A stretch of DNA of 39,038 nucleotides from Streptomyces werraensis (GTDB lineage Bacteria > Actinomycetota > Actinomycetes > Streptomycetales > Streptomycetaceae). Shown piece by piece: positions 16,601-24,509 of this stretch. Under the pieces are notes generated by a model, which made no database searches, had not been told where the DNA came from, and worked only from the letters and a program-made list of their open reading frames with translations. The stretch covers positions 53,722 through 92,759 of the forward strand of contig BNBX01000005.1 of NCBI GenBank assembly GCA_014656175.1. Reading direction: 5' to 3'. Each line of letters opens with the position of its first letter. Positions within the stretch are counted from its first letter, which is position 1. Position numbers and translations under genes: made by a program.

Positions 16601-17989
16601 TCAGGCGCCGGTCTTGGCGAGGAAGGACAGCAGGTCCTGACGGCTGACCACCCCGGTCGGCTTGCCCTCGACCAGCACGATCGCCGCGTCCGCCTTGCCC
16701 AGCACGGCCATCAGGTCCGCGACCGGCTCACCGGAGCCGACCTGCGGCAGCGGCGCGGACATGTGCTTCTCCAGCGGGTCGTCGAGCGAGGCGCTCTTGC
16801 TGAACAGCGCGTCCAGCAGCTCGCGCTCCACGACCGAGCCGACGACCTCGGCGGCCATCACGTCCGGGTGGCCGGCGCCCGGCTTGACGACCGGCATCTG
16901 CGAGACGCCGTACTCGCGCAGCACCTCGATGGCCTGGCCGACGGTCTCGTCGGGGTGCATGTGGACGAGGGACGGGATGTGGCCGCCCTCCTTGTCGTCC
17001 AGGACGTCGGCGACGCGGGCGCTCGGGCCGCTGTCCTCGAGGAAGCCGTAGTCGGCCATCCACTCGTCGTTGAAGATCTTGCTGAGGTAGCCGCGGCCGC
17101 TGTCCGGCAGCAGCACGACGACGACGTCGTCCTCGCCGAGCCGGGAGGCCACCTCCAGCGCCGCCACGACCGCCATGCCGCAGGAGCCGCCGACCAGCAG
17201 GCCCTCCTCCTTGGCGAGCCGGCGGGTCATCTGGAAGGAGTCCTTGTCGGAGACGGCGACGATCTCGTCCGCGACGTCACGGTCGTAGGCGGACGGCCAG
17301 AAGTCCTCGCCGACGCCCTCCACCAGGTACGGCCGGCCGGAGCCGCCGGAGTACACCGAGCCCTCGGGGTCCGCGCCGATGACCTTGACGCGGCCCTCGC
17401 TGGCCTCCTTGAGGTAGCGGCCGGTGCCGGAGATGGTGCCGCCGGTGCCGACGCCTGCCACGAAGTGGGTGATCTTCCCCTCGGTCTGCTCCCACAGCTC
17501 GGGGCCGGTGGAGTGGTAGTGCGACAGGGGGTTGTTCGGGTTGGAGTACTGGTCCGGCTTCCAGGCGCCCGGCGTCTCACGCACCAGCCGGTCGGAGACG
17601 TTGTAGTAGGAGTCGGGGTGCTCGGGGGCCACCGCCGTGGGGCAGACCACGACCTCGGCGCCGTACGCGCGCAGGACGTTGATCTTGTCCGTGGAGACCT
17701 TGTCCGGGCAGACGAAGATGCACTTGTAGCCCTTCTGCTGGGCCACGATGGCAAGTCCGACGCCGGTGTTGCCGCTGGTCGGCTCGACGATCGTGCCGCC
17801 GGGCCGCAGCTCGCCGCTCTTCTCCGCCGCCTCGATCATGCGCAGGGCGATGCGGTCCTTCACGGAGCCGCCCGGGTTGAAGTACTCCACCTTGGCCAGG
17901 ACGGTGGCCCTGATGCCCTTGGTCACGCTGTTGAGCCGCACCAGCGGGGTGTTGCCGACGAGGCTGATCATCGAGTCGTGGAATTGCAC
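16601..17989 (-). CDS. cbs: Cystathionine beta-synthase
   Basis: A 462-aa PLP enzyme condensing serine (or an activated serine) with homocysteine to cystathionine in reverse transsulfuration. The catalytic lysine is in NPGGSVKDR (about Lys44) and the PLP-phosphate loop is TSGNTGVG. The C-terminal ~130 residues hold a CBS-domain pair (VLREYGVSQMPV; AAIVLVEGKPTGVVSRQDLL), normally an adenosyl-ligand sensor. There is no N-terminal haem domain, as usual in bacteria. The GTG at 17989 (first residues VQFHDSMISL) has CGGAGA 6 nt upstream; the frame runs on to 18115 without support. It is divergent from the SGNH hydrolase. Confidence 0.93.
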   Translation of the reverse strand: MQFHDSMISLVGNTPLVRLNSVTKGIRATVLAKVEYFNPGGSVKDRIALRMIEAAEKSGELRPGGTIVEPTSGNTGVGLAIVAQQKGYKCIFVCPDKVSTDKINVLRAYGAEVVVCPTAVAPEHPDSYYNVSDRLVRETPGAWKPDQYSNPNNPLSHYHSTGPELWEQTEGKITHFVAGVGTGGTISGTGRYLKEASEGRVKVIGADPEGSVYSGGSGRPYLVEGVGEDFWPSAYDRDVADEIVAVSDKDSFQMTRRLAKEEGLLVGGSCGMAVVAALEVASRLGEDDVVVVLLPDSGRGYLSKIFNDEWMADYGFLEDSGPSARVADVLDDKEGGHIPSLVHMHPDETVGQAIEVLREYGVSQMPVVKPGAGHPDVMAAEVVGSVVERELLDALFSKSASLDDPLEKHMSAPLPQVGSGEPVADLMAVLGKADAAIVLVEGKPTGVVSRQDLLSFLAKTGA

Positions 17990-18152
17990 CGTTGTCTCCG
18001 GATGCTGCAAAAGAGGTGGTCGTGGTGGTGATGCCAGCCTAGGCCCTCCCCGGGGCCGGACCCGGCCGGGTCGTTCACTCCCCGTCTGGATTGGACCACC
18101 GTCCGTACGGGGCAAGACCTGGGTGTACGGCTACGAGGAGGTGGCGGCGAGC

Positions 18153-19181
18153 ATGACGGGCATGTCGAGGGCGCGGGTGGCCCGGCGCATCGCGGCCGGC
18201 GCCGCGTACGGCGGCGGGGGGATCGGGCTGGCCGGAGCGGCGGCCGTGGGGCTGCTGCTGGCGGAGGCGCAGCTGGCCCGGCGCCGTGTGGGCAACGGCA
18301 CGACTCCTCACGTCCCCCACCCGGACGGGCTGTACGGCGCCTCGTACACGGTGCCGGGTGAGCCGGCGCTGCGGCTGACGATGCTGGGCGACTCCACGGC
18401 GGCCGGGCAAGGCGTGCACCGGGCCGGGCAGACTCCGGGCGCGCTGATCGCCTCCGGGGTGGCGGCGATCGCGGAGCGCCCGGTGGGACTGTCCACGGTC
18501 GCGGTGCCCGGGGCCCGCTCGGACGACCTGGACCGGCAGGTGAGCCTGGCACTGGCGGACCCGTCGCGGGTGCCGGACATCTGCGTGATCATGGTCGGCG
18601 CCAACGACGTCACCCACCGCATGCCCCCCACCCGCTCCGTGCGCCACCTCGCCGGGGCGGTGCGCCGGCTGCGGACGGCCGGCGCGGAGGTGGTGGTCGG
18701 CACGTGCCCGGATCTCGGCACCATCGAGCCGGTGAGGCAGCCGCTGCGCTGGCTGGCCCGCCGCGCCTCGCGGCAGCTCGCGGCGGCGCAGACGATCGGC
18801 GTGGTCGAGCAGGGCGGGCGCACGGTGTCGCTGGGCGACCTGCTGGGCCCGGAGTTCGCGGCGAATCCGCGGGAGCTGTTCGGCCCGGACAGCTACCACC
18901 CCTCGGCGGAGGGGTACGCGACGGCGGCCATGGCGGTGCTGCCGACGGTGTGCGCGGCACTGGGCCTGTGGCCGGCGGAGGAGGACCGCCCGGACGCCGC
19001 CCGCCGCGAGGGCTTCCTGCCGGTGGCGCGCGCGGCGGCGGAGGCCGCCTCGGAGGCGGGCACGGAGGTCACGGCCGCGATGCCGACGGGCCCCCGAGGC
19101 GCCTGGGCCCTCCTCAAACGCCGGCGCAGGCGCCGGGTGACGGAGTCGGAGCCCGAGCCGTCGGCCCAGCCGTCCCCGTAG
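18153..19181 (+). CDS. Membrane-anchored SGNH/GDSL hydrolase
   Basis: A 342-aa protein with an N-terminal hydrophobic segment (about residues 13-38) that should anchor it or act as a signal. The SGNH blocks are in order: LGDSTAAG with nucleophile Ser81, VGANDVT (block III Asn), and DSYHPSAEGY near residue 247 (catalytic Asp and His). The family covers lipases, esterases and carbohydrate deacetylases; the substrate is not clear. The basic tail is KRRRRRR followed by an acidic/Pro end. The ATG at 18153 is preceded by GAGGAGGTG about 10 nt upstream; GTG at 18141 and ATG at 18162 are alternatives. Confidence 0.85.
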   Translation: MTGMSRARVARRIAAGAAYGGGGIGLAGAAAVGLLLAEAQLARRRVGNGTTPHVPHPDGLYGASYTVPGEPALRLTMLGDSTAAGQGVHRAGQTPGALIASGVAAIAERPVGLSTVAVPGARSDDLDRQVSLALADPSRVPDICVIMVGANDVTHRMPPTRSVRHLAGAVRRLRTAGAEVVVGTCPDLGTIEPVRQPLRWLARRASRQLAAAQTIGVVEQGGRTVSLGDLLGPEFAANPRELFGPDSYHPSAEGYATAAMAVLPTVCAALGLWPAEEDRPDAARREGFLPVARAAAEAASEAGTEVTAAMPTGPRGAWALLKRRRRRRVTESEPEPSAQPSP

Positions 19182-19282
19182 GCCACCGCCCGGCCCGGGA
19201 CGCGCGGCGCGACCGCCCTCGCCGCACGGCCGGACGCGGGGCACGGACGTCCGTCGCCCTCGCGGGCATTCTCGCGGCACAA

Positions 19283-19412
19283 GGGTGGGCGCAGGCGGCG
19301 CGCGGCACAGGCCGAGGACGAACCGCCGCGCGCAACAGGCGACGACCCCGGCCGCCACCCCCTGCGGGCAGTCGTGCCGCCCGGGGCGGCACGGGTGGGC
19401 GCAGGCGGCGCG
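19283..19412 (+). repeat. 20-bp exact direct repeat in the gap before the thiolase
   Basis: GGGTGGGCGCAGGCGGCGCG occurs at 19283-19302 and 19393-19412, 110 bp apart, with looser similarity upstream of each copy. The gap 19182-19694 contains no convincing gene. Confidence 0.7.
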
Positions 19413-19498
19413 GGCGGCGACGCGCCCACGCCGACCCGCTGCCGCGCAGGGCGAACACGCCCCTCGTTCGCGCACCCCGGGAGGGTGTACACCGGTAA

Positions 19499-19542
19499 GG
19501 GTGGGACGACCCACCCCCCAGGGTCGGAAAAAGCAAGCGCTT
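19499..19542. promoter_or_regulatory. Two palindromes upstream of the thiolase gene
   Basis: GGGTGGG (19499-19505) and CCCACCC (19510-19516) form a perfect inverted repeat with a 4-bp spacer. AAGCGCTT (19535-19542), inside GCAAGCGCTTAG, is a perfect 8-bp palindrome of a kind often bound by TetR-type regulators of acyl-CoA metabolism. Both lie 150-200 bp before the thiolase ATG. Confidence 0.4.
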
Positions 19543-19694
19543 AGACAGTTGCGGCCCATCTCACACCCCGACACGCGTGACCACGCGCATACGTACGGGT
19601 AACTTCCCAACAGGCGCCGCACCGACCCGCCGGTATGTCCGCCCGCGCCCGCCCGCCGAGCGCAACGCCGCCGCCTCTTCACTCTGGAGCCGTG

Positions 19695-20915
19695 ATGCCC
19701 GAAGCCGTGATCGTTTCCGCCGCCCGCTCCCCCATCGGCCGCGCCTTCAAGGGCTCGCTCAAGGACCTGCGCCCGGACGACCTGACCGCCACGATCATCC
19801 AGGCGGCCCTCGCCAAGGTCCCCGAGCTGGACCCGCGGGACATCGACGACCTGATGCTCGGCTGCGGTCTGCCGGGCGGCGAGCAGGGCAACAACCTCGG
19901 CCGGATCGTCGCCGTGCAGATGGGCATGGACCACCTCCCCGGCTGCACGATCACCCGTTACTGCTCCTCCTCGCTGCAGACCTCCCGCATGGCGCTGCAC
20001 GCCATCAAGGCCGGCGAGGGCGACGTCTTCATCTCGGCCGGCGTCGAGACGGTCTCGCGCTTCGTGAAGGGCAACTCCGACAGCCTCCCGGACACGCACA
20101 ACCCGCTGTTCGCCGAGGCCGAGGCCCGCACCGCCGAGGTCGCCCAGCAGGAGGGCACCACCTGGCACGACCCGCGCGAGGACGGCCTGGTCCCCGACCC
20201 GTACATCGCGATGGGCCAGACCGCGGAGAACCTCGCCCGCTGGAAGGGCGTCACCCGCCAGGAGATGGACGAGTTCGGCGTCCGCTCGCAGAACCTCGCC
20301 GAGGAAGCCATCAAGAACGGCTTCTGGGAGCGCGAGATCACCCCGGTGACGCTGCCCGACGGCACGGTCGTCAGCAAGGACGACGGCCCGCGCCCCGGCG
20401 TCACCATGGAGGGCGTCTCCGGCCTGAAGCCCGTCTTCCGCCCGGACGGTCTCGTCACCGCCGGCAACTGCTGCCCGCTCAACGACGGCGCCGCCGCGCT
20501 CGTCATCATGAGCGACACCAAGGCCCGCGAGCTGGGCCTGACCCCGCTGGCCCGGATCGTGTCCACCGGCGTCTCCGGCCTCTCCCCGGAGATCATGGGC
20601 CTCGGACCGGTCGAGGCGAGCAAGCAGGCCCTCGAGCGGGCCGGCCTGACCGTCGACGACATCGATCTGTTCGAGATCAACGAGGCGTTCGCCGCCCAGG
20701 TGATCCCGTCCTACAAGGACCTGGGCATCCCGCTGGACAAGCTGAACGTCAACGGCGGCGCCATCGCCGTCGGCCACCCCTTCGGCATGACCGGCGCCCG
20801 CATCACCGGCACGCTCATCAACTCCCTGCAGTTCCACGACAAGCAGTTCGGTCTGGAGACCATGTGCGTCGGCGGCGGGCAGGGCATGGCGATGGTCATC
20901 GAGCGCCTGAGCTGA
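19695..20915 (+). CDS. Acetyl-CoA acetyltransferase (thiolase)
   Basis: A 406-aa cytoplasmic thiolase catalysing reversible cleavage or condensation of 3-ketoacyl-CoA and acetyl-CoA. The nucleophile Cys90 is in TRYCSSSLQ, the NEAFAAQ motif is present, the catalytic His361 lies in [16 protein letters not shown], and the second cysteine Cys391 is in TMCVGGGQG. The ATG at 19695 has CTGGAG 6 nt upstream; the frame extends upstream to 19635 without support. It stands alone with a strong terminator. Biosynthetic versus beta-oxidation role cannot be decided from sequence. Confidence 0.94.
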   Translation: MPEAVIVSAARSPIGRAFKGSLKDLRPDDLTATIIQAALAKVPELDPRDIDDLMLGCGLPGGEQGNNLGRIVAVQMGMDHLPGCTITRYCSSSLQTSRMALHAIKAGEGDVFISAGVETVSRFVKGNSDSLPDTHNPLFAEAEARTAEVAQQEGTTWHDPREDGLVPDPYIAMGQTAENLARWKGVTRQEMDEFGVRSQNLAEEAIKNGFWEREITPVTLPDGTVVSKDDGPRPGVTMEGVSGLKPVFRPDGLVTAGNCCPLNDGAAALVIMSDTKARELGLTPLARIVSTGVSGLSPEIMGLGPVEASKQALERAGLTVDDIDLFEINEAFAAQVIPSYKDLGIPLDKLNVNGGAIAVGHPFGMTGARITGTLINSLQFHDKQFGLETMCVGGGQGMAMVIERLS

Positions 20916-20959
20916 GTCCGTCCACCACTGCGTCACCGCGGCGGCACAGTGCGTGAGAA

Positions 20960-20999
20960 AACGGCCCGGCACCCCCCTCCCCCGGGGTGCCGGGCCGTT
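20960..20999 (+). terminator. Terminator of the thiolase gene
   Basis: A perfect 16-bp stem (20960-20975 with 20984-20999) with an 8-nt C-rich loop, preceded by AAAA and followed by TCTGTG. Confidence 0.85.
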
Positions 21000-21091
21000 C
21001 TGTGATCCAAATTCCCCCAGGATGTGACCTACGCCTCGCGGGCGGGGCATCCGCGCAGGTCACGGAAGTCGCATCAGGTGTCCCCACCCCG

Positions 21092-21104
21092 TCGGACTGT
21101 CCGA
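21092..21104. promoter_or_regulatory. Palindrome TCGGAC-T-GTCCGA
   Basis: A perfect 13-nt palindrome about 90 bp upstream of the GTG at 21194, placed where an operator would lie. No regulator is assigned. Confidence 0.35.
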
Positions 21105-21193
21105 TTCGTGACGTTACGCACTGACAGATGGTTAGTCCGCCCTTCAAGCTGATGTAGGAAGTCGGGGGTCGACTGTGAACCGGGAGTACGTCA

Positions 21194-21970
21194 GTGAGCG
21201 CCATGCCGATCGCCCTGCTGATCACCACGGCCGCCACCGGCGCCGTGGGCGTCGCCGTCCTGCGCAGCGTGCTGGTGCTGCGCCGACAGGTCGCGGCACT
21301 GCACACCGAGCTGGCCAGGAGCCGGACCACGGGCCGTGCGCAGGTCCCGCCCGCCCGCTCGGCCGGACCGGACGAGATACGCGCCGCGGTCGCGGAGGCG
21401 CTCGCCGAGGAGCGGGAGCGCGAGCTGGCCGAGGCGCGGGCGTTCTGGGCCGCCCAGGAGGCCCGTGACGCCTCCGACGGCCCCTCCCTGCTGGGTCTGC
21501 CCGACAGTGAGCTGTTCCTGCCCAGGCAGGCCGATTTCGCGGGTCTGGAGCCGGTCTCCGAGCCCGGCGCCGACACCGAGGAGTACGCCGGGGACTCCCC
21601 CGAGCTGGCCGCGGCCCGCCGCCGTCATCCCTCGCACCCGGACTTCGTGCCGCACTCCTCGCCGGTCGTGAGCGACCACGAGCGCACGGTGGAGGTGCTG
21701 GAGGAGCTGGCGGCCGCGCGCACCGAGCTGACCGACGTCCGTCCGGGCCCGCTGGGCACCCTGGACGTGTACGTGTTCGCCGACGGCACCACGCTGTGCA
21801 TGACGCCGGGCCACCGCGAGACCGCGGACCGGCTGGCCGAGGCGCTGCGGGCGGGCGAGACCCCGTTCCTGCTGGGCGGCTCCGGCATCTCCGGGGCGTA
21901 CACGCTGACGTTCTCCTGCGGCGAGGACAGCGTCTACATCCTCGCGGACCGCGTCATCGCGTCCCTGTAG
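21194..21970 (+). CDS. Conserved protein with N-terminal membrane helix, function unknown
   Basis: A 258-aa protein with one N-terminal hydrophobic helix (about residues 5-27) followed by a charged helical stretch (AAVAEALAEERERELAEARAFWAAQEARD, about 55-85; coiled-coil-like). The C-terminal globular part starts near residue 155 (VLEELAAARTELTDVRPGPLGTLDVYVFADG) and ends GEDSVYILADRVIASL. No catalytic motif is recognised. The GTG at 21194 has GGGAG 8 nt upstream. It is transcribed alone and converges with the small minus-strand gene at 22034. Confidence 0.8.
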   Translation: MSAMPIALLITTAATGAVGVAVLRSVLVLRRQVAALHTELARSRTTGRAQVPPARSAGPDEIRAAVAEALAEERERELAEARAFWAAQEARDASDGPSLLGLPDSELFLPRQADFAGLEPVSEPGADTEEYAGDSPELAAARRRHPSHPDFVPHSSPVVSDHERTVEVLEELAAARTELTDVRPGPLGTLDVYVFADGTTLCMTPGHRETADRLAEALRAGETPFLLGGSGISGAYTLTFSCGEDSVYILADRVIASL

Positions 21971-21978
21971 TTCCCGAT

Positions 21979-21998
21979 GCCCCCGGCGTCCCGGGGGC
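21979..21998. terminator. Terminator between convergent genes
   Basis: GCCCCCGG (21979-21986), loop CGTC, CCGGGGGC (21991-21998), 8 bp after the stop of the gene ending at 21970. Confidence 0.7.
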
Positions 21999-22033
21999 GC
22001 CCCTGTACCGCCCGGCGCACGCCCCTCACGGGG

Positions 22034-22345
22034 TCACACGCCCGCGCGCTCGCGTGCCTCCTCCACGAGCCGGGCGGCTTCGGCCACTTCCTCGTCGTTT
22101 CTGAGCACGAGGGCGAAGTCGTGTCCGGCGACGGTGATCTGGTCAGCGGCGGCGAACATGCCGGCGTCCGGCATCTCGCGCGGCTCGGTGCCCGGCTCCT
22201 CGACGAGCTGGGTGCGCCGCGCCAACTCCCTGGCCAGGGCGAGCGCCTCGGCCGCCGCCCCTCGCTGCAGCCGGCTCTGCGGCGCGGCCCGCAGGCGGTC
22301 GGCGAAATGATCCACGGCACGGGTGAAGGGCGTCGTATCAACCAC
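22034..22345 (-). CDS. Small conserved protein, function unknown
   Basis: A 103-aa soluble protein, mostly helical, beginning VDTTPFTRAVDHFADRLRAAPQSRL and ending in an acidic helix (NDEEVAEAARLVEEARERAGV). No motif is recognised. The GTG at 22345 has no clear ribosome site, so the transcript may be leaderless. It is divergent from the small DUF4287 gene; about 100 bp separates the two starts. Confidence 0.65.
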   Translation of the reverse strand: MVDTTPFTRAVDHFADRLRAAPQSRLQRGAAAEALALARELARRTQLVEEPGTEPREMPDAGMFAAADQITVAGHDFALVLRNDEEVAEAARLVEEARERAGV

Positions 22346-22446
22346 GCGGCGAGCGTACGCGGCGCGGCAGGACTGTTGCCAACGGACGGGTGCTCGGGCA
22401 CGGTGACCTGAAGGACCGGCTTGTATCCCAGCGTCCGGAGGCGCCG

Positions 22447-22677
22447 ATGTCCCAAGTCTTCTCCGCAGAGACCCATCGCAACATGCTCGCCCGCATCCCG
22501 CACTGCACCGGTCGTGAGATCTCCGACTGGCTGCGCACCGTCGAAGAAGGCCCGGCGCTCGTCCGCTTCGAGGAGAAGGTCAGCTGGCTGAGGCACGAGT
22601 ACCACCTGGCGTACGGCCACGCCAAGGCGATCGTGCACGAGTACGACCTGCGGAGGGCGGCGCGCAGGCTCCTCTAG
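22447..22677 (+). CDS. DUF4287-type small protein
   Basis: A 76-aa protein that looks like a single DUF4287 domain (ETHRNMLARIPHCTGREISDWLRTV ... WLRHEYHLAYGHAKAIVHEYDL). Function is unknown; in other bacteria the domain is found alone or beside a DUF5655 domain. The ATG at 22447 has a perfect GGAGG (22437-22441) 5 nt upstream; an upstream in-frame extension to 22390 is unlikely. Confidence 0.78.
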   Translation: MSQVFSAETHRNMLARIPHCTGREISDWLRTVEEGPALVRFEEKVSWLRHEYHLAYGHAKAIVHEYDLRRAARRLL

Positions 22678-22719
22678 CCGGCGCCCGGCCCGTCCCCCGG
22701 AACGGACCTGGAGACACGG

Positions 22720-22751
22720 CGAAGGGCCCCGGCCGGAACCGGGGCCCTTCG
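22720..22751. terminator. Bidirectional terminator between DUF4287 and Bax-inhibitor-like genes
   Basis: A perfect 13-bp stem (22720-22732 with 22739-22751) and a 6-nt loop between two convergent genes. Confidence 0.8.
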
Positions 22752-22778
22752 TCATGCCGTGCGGCGGACGCCGGGGCG

Positions 22779-23666
22779 TCAGTCGCTGTTGAGGATCGAG
22801 ATGAGCCGCAGGAACTCGAGGTAGATCCACACCAGGGTCAGCGTGAGGCCGAAGGCGGCGAGCCAGGCCTCCTCACGCGGGGCACCGTAGGCGATGCCGT
22901 CCTCGACCTGCTTGAAGTCCAGGGCGAGGAAGCAGGCGCCGAGGATGATGCCGATGACGCCGAACAGGACGCCGAGGGCGCCGCTGCGGAAGCCGAGGCC
23001 GTCGCCGCCGCCGATCACCGCGAACAGCAGGTTCACGGCCATCAGCAGGATGAAGCCGAGGGCTGCCGCCATCACGAAGCCGTAGAAGCGGCGGTTGACG
23101 CGGATCCACCCGGCCTTGTAGGCCACCAGCACACCGGCGAACACCGCCATGGTGCCGAGCACGGCCTGCATGGCCGCGCCGTCGGCGATGCGGTTGTCGA
23201 CGACGCTGGAGACGACGCCGAGGAACACGCCCTCGAAGGCGGCGTAGGTCAGGATCAGCGCGGGCGACGCCTTGCGCTTGAACGCCTGCACGAAGCCCAG
23301 GACCATGGCGATCAGCGCGGCGCCGATGCCGATGCCGTAGGACCGGCCGATGTTGGCGTCGTCGACCGGCAGCAGCGCCCAGGCGAGCGCGGCGGTGACG
23401 ACGAGCACGCCGAGCGTGGTGCCCGTGCGCATCACGACGTCGTCGATGGTCATGCGGCCGGCCGCGGCGGGGGCCTGCGGCGGCGCGCCGTACTGCTGCT
23501 GCTGCGCGTACGGGTTCTGGGCGTACGGGTTGCCCGTCGGCTGGGCGTACGGGTTGGCCTGCGTGGCGACTGCGGGGCCCCCGGCCTGCGGCGCGGTGTT
23601 GAAGCCCGCGTAGCCGTTGTCGCGGCCGAACCCCCGTCGCGAGAAGACCGGGTTGCTGCTCCTCAT
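22779..23666 (-). CDS. Bax inhibitor-1/YccA-family integral membrane protein
   Basis: A 295-aa protein. A ~75-residue N-terminal tail, rich in Ala, Gln, Pro and Tyr, carries the motif NPYAQ four times (one copy imperfect). About seven hydrophobic helices follow, ending near the C-terminus with LTLTLVWIYLEFLRLISIL, and the acidic end residue Asp typical of the BI-1 family is present (final ILNSD). Bacterial members are proposed Ca2+/H+ leak channels or protease modulators; the role in Streptomyces is not known. The ATG at 23666 has GGAGG 7 nt upstream. A TAGGGT -10-like box lies at 23735-23730 on the minus strand. Confidence 0.87.
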   Translation of the reverse strand: MRSSNPVFSRRGFGRDNGYAGFNTAPQAGGPAVATQANPYAQPTGNPYAQNPYAQQQQYGAPPQAPAAAGRMTIDDVVMRTGTTLGVLVVTAALAWALLPVDDANIGRSYGIGIGAALIAMVLGFVQAFKRKASPALILTYAAFEGVFLGVVSSVVDNRIADGAAMQAVLGTMAVFAGVLVAYKAGWIRVNRRFYGFVMAAALGFILLMAVNLLFAVIGGGDGLGFRSGALGVLFGVIGIILGACFLALDFKQVEDGIAYGAPREEAWLAAFGLTLTLVWIYLEFLRLISILNSD

Positions 23667-23816
23667 TTCACTCCTCCATGGCCACTCGATGCGGCCTTGG
23701 CTCAAGAGTAATAGGTAGGCAAAGGAATGACCCTAATGCTTGGGGAGGATCTTTCCCTCGTTGTGCTGCGCAACACGCTACGCGTCCTGGTGATTCCCTT
23801 CACGGCCGGTCACGGA

Positions 23817-23835
23817 CCGGTACCGAGCCGGTACC
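23817..23835. promoter_or_regulatory. Paired CCGGTACC motifs one helical turn apart
   Basis: CCGGTACC at 23817-23824 and again at 23828-23835, start-to-start 11 bp. They lie between the pobA remnant and the promoter region of the Bax-inhibitor-like gene. Confidence 0.35.
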
Positions 23836-23861
23836 TGCCCGGAACCGGCCGGAGACAGTGA

Positions 23862-24139
23862 TCACTCCAGGGGGGATCCGGCGCAGCCCTCGGCGAGGCC
23901 GGCCGCGGCGGACCGGGTGGCGGCGATGCGGTCCGGACGGGCGAGCTGCAGCCGGTCGTCGAAGGCGGTGGCGCGGTGCAGCAGCGCGGTCATGTCGTGG
24001 GAGAACCGCTCGGCCTGCCGGACGCGGCGCAGACAGGTGCCGGAGCAGGCGTCGAGCAGTTCGGCGGAGCCAGCCGCAGCAGCCGCGCCGGCATCAGCCC
24101 GGCCGGACCGGCCCCCACGATTCCCACGGTGGTGCGCAT
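23862..24139 (-). pseudogene. pobA: Remnant of pobA (4-hydroxybenzoate 3-monooxygenase), internally deleted and frameshifted
   Basis: On the minus strand, the ATG at 24139 opens MRTTVGIVGAGPAGLMPARLLRL, the FAD-binding N-terminus of a PobA-type flavoprotein. After about 23 codons this frame leaves homology and stops at a TGA after 50 codons. In a second frame the DNA encodes ELLDACSGTCLRRVRQAERF, then SHDMTALLHRATAFDDRLQL, ending GCAGSPLE and TGA at 23862. This matches the C-terminus of 4-hydroxybenzoate hydroxylase (R-AERFS--MT--LHR). An intact gene is about 1.18 kb; only 278 bp remain, so about 0.9 kb was lost with a frameshift at the junction. The AGGGGGA ribosome site is preserved. Confidence 0.85.
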
Positions 24140-24172
24140 CGGTCGTCCCCCTTCGCCCGCGGCCGACCGCGA

Positions 24173-24201
24173 GGTCCCGATCACGCCCATACGGGTGTCA
24201 A
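24173..24201 (-). promoter_or_regulatory. Relic pobA promoter
   Basis: On the minus strand a consensus TTGACA (24201-24196) lies about 57 bp upstream of the remnant's ATG, with only a weak -10 (GGGACC) at the right distance. The overlapping ACACCC-GTAT-GGGCGT is an imperfect palindrome suitable for a regulator. Confidence 0.35.
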
Positions 24202-24253
24202 CGGCCGCGCGGGGCGTCCGGGGAAGCCGGGGGCGAGCGTGGGGAGGGCGTGG

Positions 24254-24340
24254 TGGTGCCCGGAGCCGGACTTGAACCGGCACGCCCGCTCAGGGGCAGC
24301 GAGGTTTAAGCTCGCCGTGTCTGCATTCCACCATCCGGGC
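24254..24340 (-). tRNA. bldA: tRNA-Leu(UAA), the bldA tRNA
   Basis: 87 nt including an encoded CCA. The acceptor stem is GCCCGGA with TCCGGGC, discriminator A. The anticodon stem is GCGAG/CTCGC with loop CTTAAAC, giving anticodon UAA (plus-strand 24306-24308). The long variable arm and the T arm GCCGG-TTCAAGT-CCGGC mark a class II leucine tRNA. In Streptomyces the only tRNA reading UUA is BldA, whose supply limits translation of TTA-containing genes for aerial growth and antibiotics. It lies immediately upstream of the pobA remnant, on the same strand. Confidence 0.97.
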
Positions 24341-24368
24341 AGGCCGTGGGCCCCGCTTCGCGGTTCCG

Positions 24369-24397
24369 AGCCTATCGGTGACCCTCCCCCCGACTGC
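24369..24397 (-). promoter_or_regulatory. Candidate bldA promoter
   Basis: On the minus strand TAGGCT (24374-24369) fits the Streptomyces TAGPuPyT -10 box, about 29 bp before the mature tRNA 5' end. At 17 bp spacing the -35 would be GCAGTC (24397-24392), a poor match. An unusually AT-rich patch (24412-24431) lies just upstream. Confidence 0.45.
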
Positions 24398-24509
24398 GGC
24401 GGGATGGACCGATCTTGTCTTATTTTATTGGCGCCTGAGGGAGCATCAGACACCGGAACGCACCGTCAGCACGTGCCACCAGCCTTGCCTGCGACGAGGC
24501 CCCCCGCAC

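Noticed and set aside
24254..24340. tRNA-Leu as a possible integration site of a mobile element
   Set aside because: No integrase, no duplicated tRNA 3' end and only core genes around it; pobA loss is explained by simple deletion.
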